A stretch of 14,436 nt of DNA from Bacillota bacterium (GTDB lineage Bacteria > Bacillota > Clostridia > Lachnospirales > Lachnospiraceae). A program made the translations under genes and the position numbers. The notes under the pieces were generated by a model. The model saw only the letters and a program-made list of their open reading frames with translations. It was not told the DNA's origin and searched no databases. Below are positions 14,152-14,436 of this stretch, one piece after another (the first letter of the stretch is position 1; every line of letters begins with the position of its first letter). The DNA is taken from NCBI GenBank assembly GCA_023387635.1, contig JAEWHU010000305.1:1-14436 (forward strand), in the 5' to 3' direction.

Positions 14152-14436
14152 ATGGAAATAAATAGGTTGGAACTTCTAAAAAATGTGGTGGATGCACATG
14201 GCGTAAAATTTTGGATTTTAAAGGATGATTGTAATAAAATGGTTGAATTTGACGAAGGACTACGCAGACAACTTTATCAGAATTATGATTATGGTCTTAT
14301 AATCAGCCAAATTAAGGAGAACTGTCAAAGTAATAAAATCTATTTGGTTTATGATGCTTTTGGTCTGGATTATAATATATTGCGGCTACCAGTGCCAGGC
14401 AGTGACATAGAACAATATGTTGTTATTGGTCCATAC
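14152..14436 (+). CDS. Probable AraC-family regulator, N-terminal part (3'-truncated by window edge)
   Basis: The ATG at 14152 follows a strong AGGAGG (14138-14143) and opens a frame that runs without stop to the window end (95 codons). The N-terminus (MEINRLELLKNVVDAHGVKF) and the final YVVIGPY resemble the variable N-terminal effector region of large AraC-type regulators common in Lachnospiraceae, where a 'V-IGP-Y' strand ends the first sheet. The DNA-binding part would lie outside the window, so the assignment rests on weak resemblance. The gene itself is well supported by its ribosome binding site and open frame. Confidence 0.6.
   Translation, partial: MEINRLELLKNVVDAHGVKFWILKDDCNKMVEFDEGLRRQLYQNYDYGLIISQIKENCQSNKIYLVYDAFGLDYNILRLPVPGSDIEQYVVIGPY

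Overview
The window looks like chromosomal DNA of a low-GC, anaerobic Gram-positive bacterium, most likely a Clostridia/Lachnospiraceae member close to Lachnoclostridium. This is inferred from the AT-rich composition, strong AGGAGG-type ribosome binding sites, use of GTG and TTG starts, U-tailed hairpin terminators and the protein families present. Every gene I can support lies on the + strand. I see no tRNA, rRNA, CRISPR array or complete insertion sequence.

Region 1 (1-970) is the 3' part of a CofE-like (F420-0:gamma-glutamyl ligase family) gene, closed by a strong terminator. Region 2 (about 970-7770) is a nucleoside/ribose salvage locus. It holds a DcuC-family carrier with its own promoter and operator-like sites, a hairpin and a small GNAT acetyltransferase. 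These are followed by a tight cluster of ribokinase, inosine/uridine-type nucleoside hydrolase, a second DcuC-family carrier and a LacI-family regulator. The likely logic is nucleoside uptake, cleavage to base plus ribose, phosphorylation to ribose 5-phosphate, and control by the LacI protein. The unusual part is that the only carriers present belong to a family known for C4-dicarboxylates.

Region 3 (about 7770-9660) holds two genes that look like separate units: a stand-alone GyrI-like ligand-binding protein and a LacX-type aldose-1-epimerase-like protein. Region 4 (9660-10110) is 'scar' DNA: a promoter with 11-bp-phased direct repeats drives the first 30 or so codons of a response regulator whose remainder is lost.

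Region 5 (10110-13830) is an intact OmpR-type two-component system, a membrane-anchored accessory protein whose start overlaps the kinase stop, and a lipoprotein. A tandem GATACA-N5-GATACA motif sits upstream of both the response regulator and the lipoprotein. It is a good candidate for the operator of this regulator and would make the block an autoregulated module. The kinase gene begins with a hairpin-containing 78-bp stretch bounded by 8-bp direct repeats. Region 6 (13830-14436) has a small hypothetical membrane protein and the 5' end of a probable AraC-type regulator cut by the window edge.
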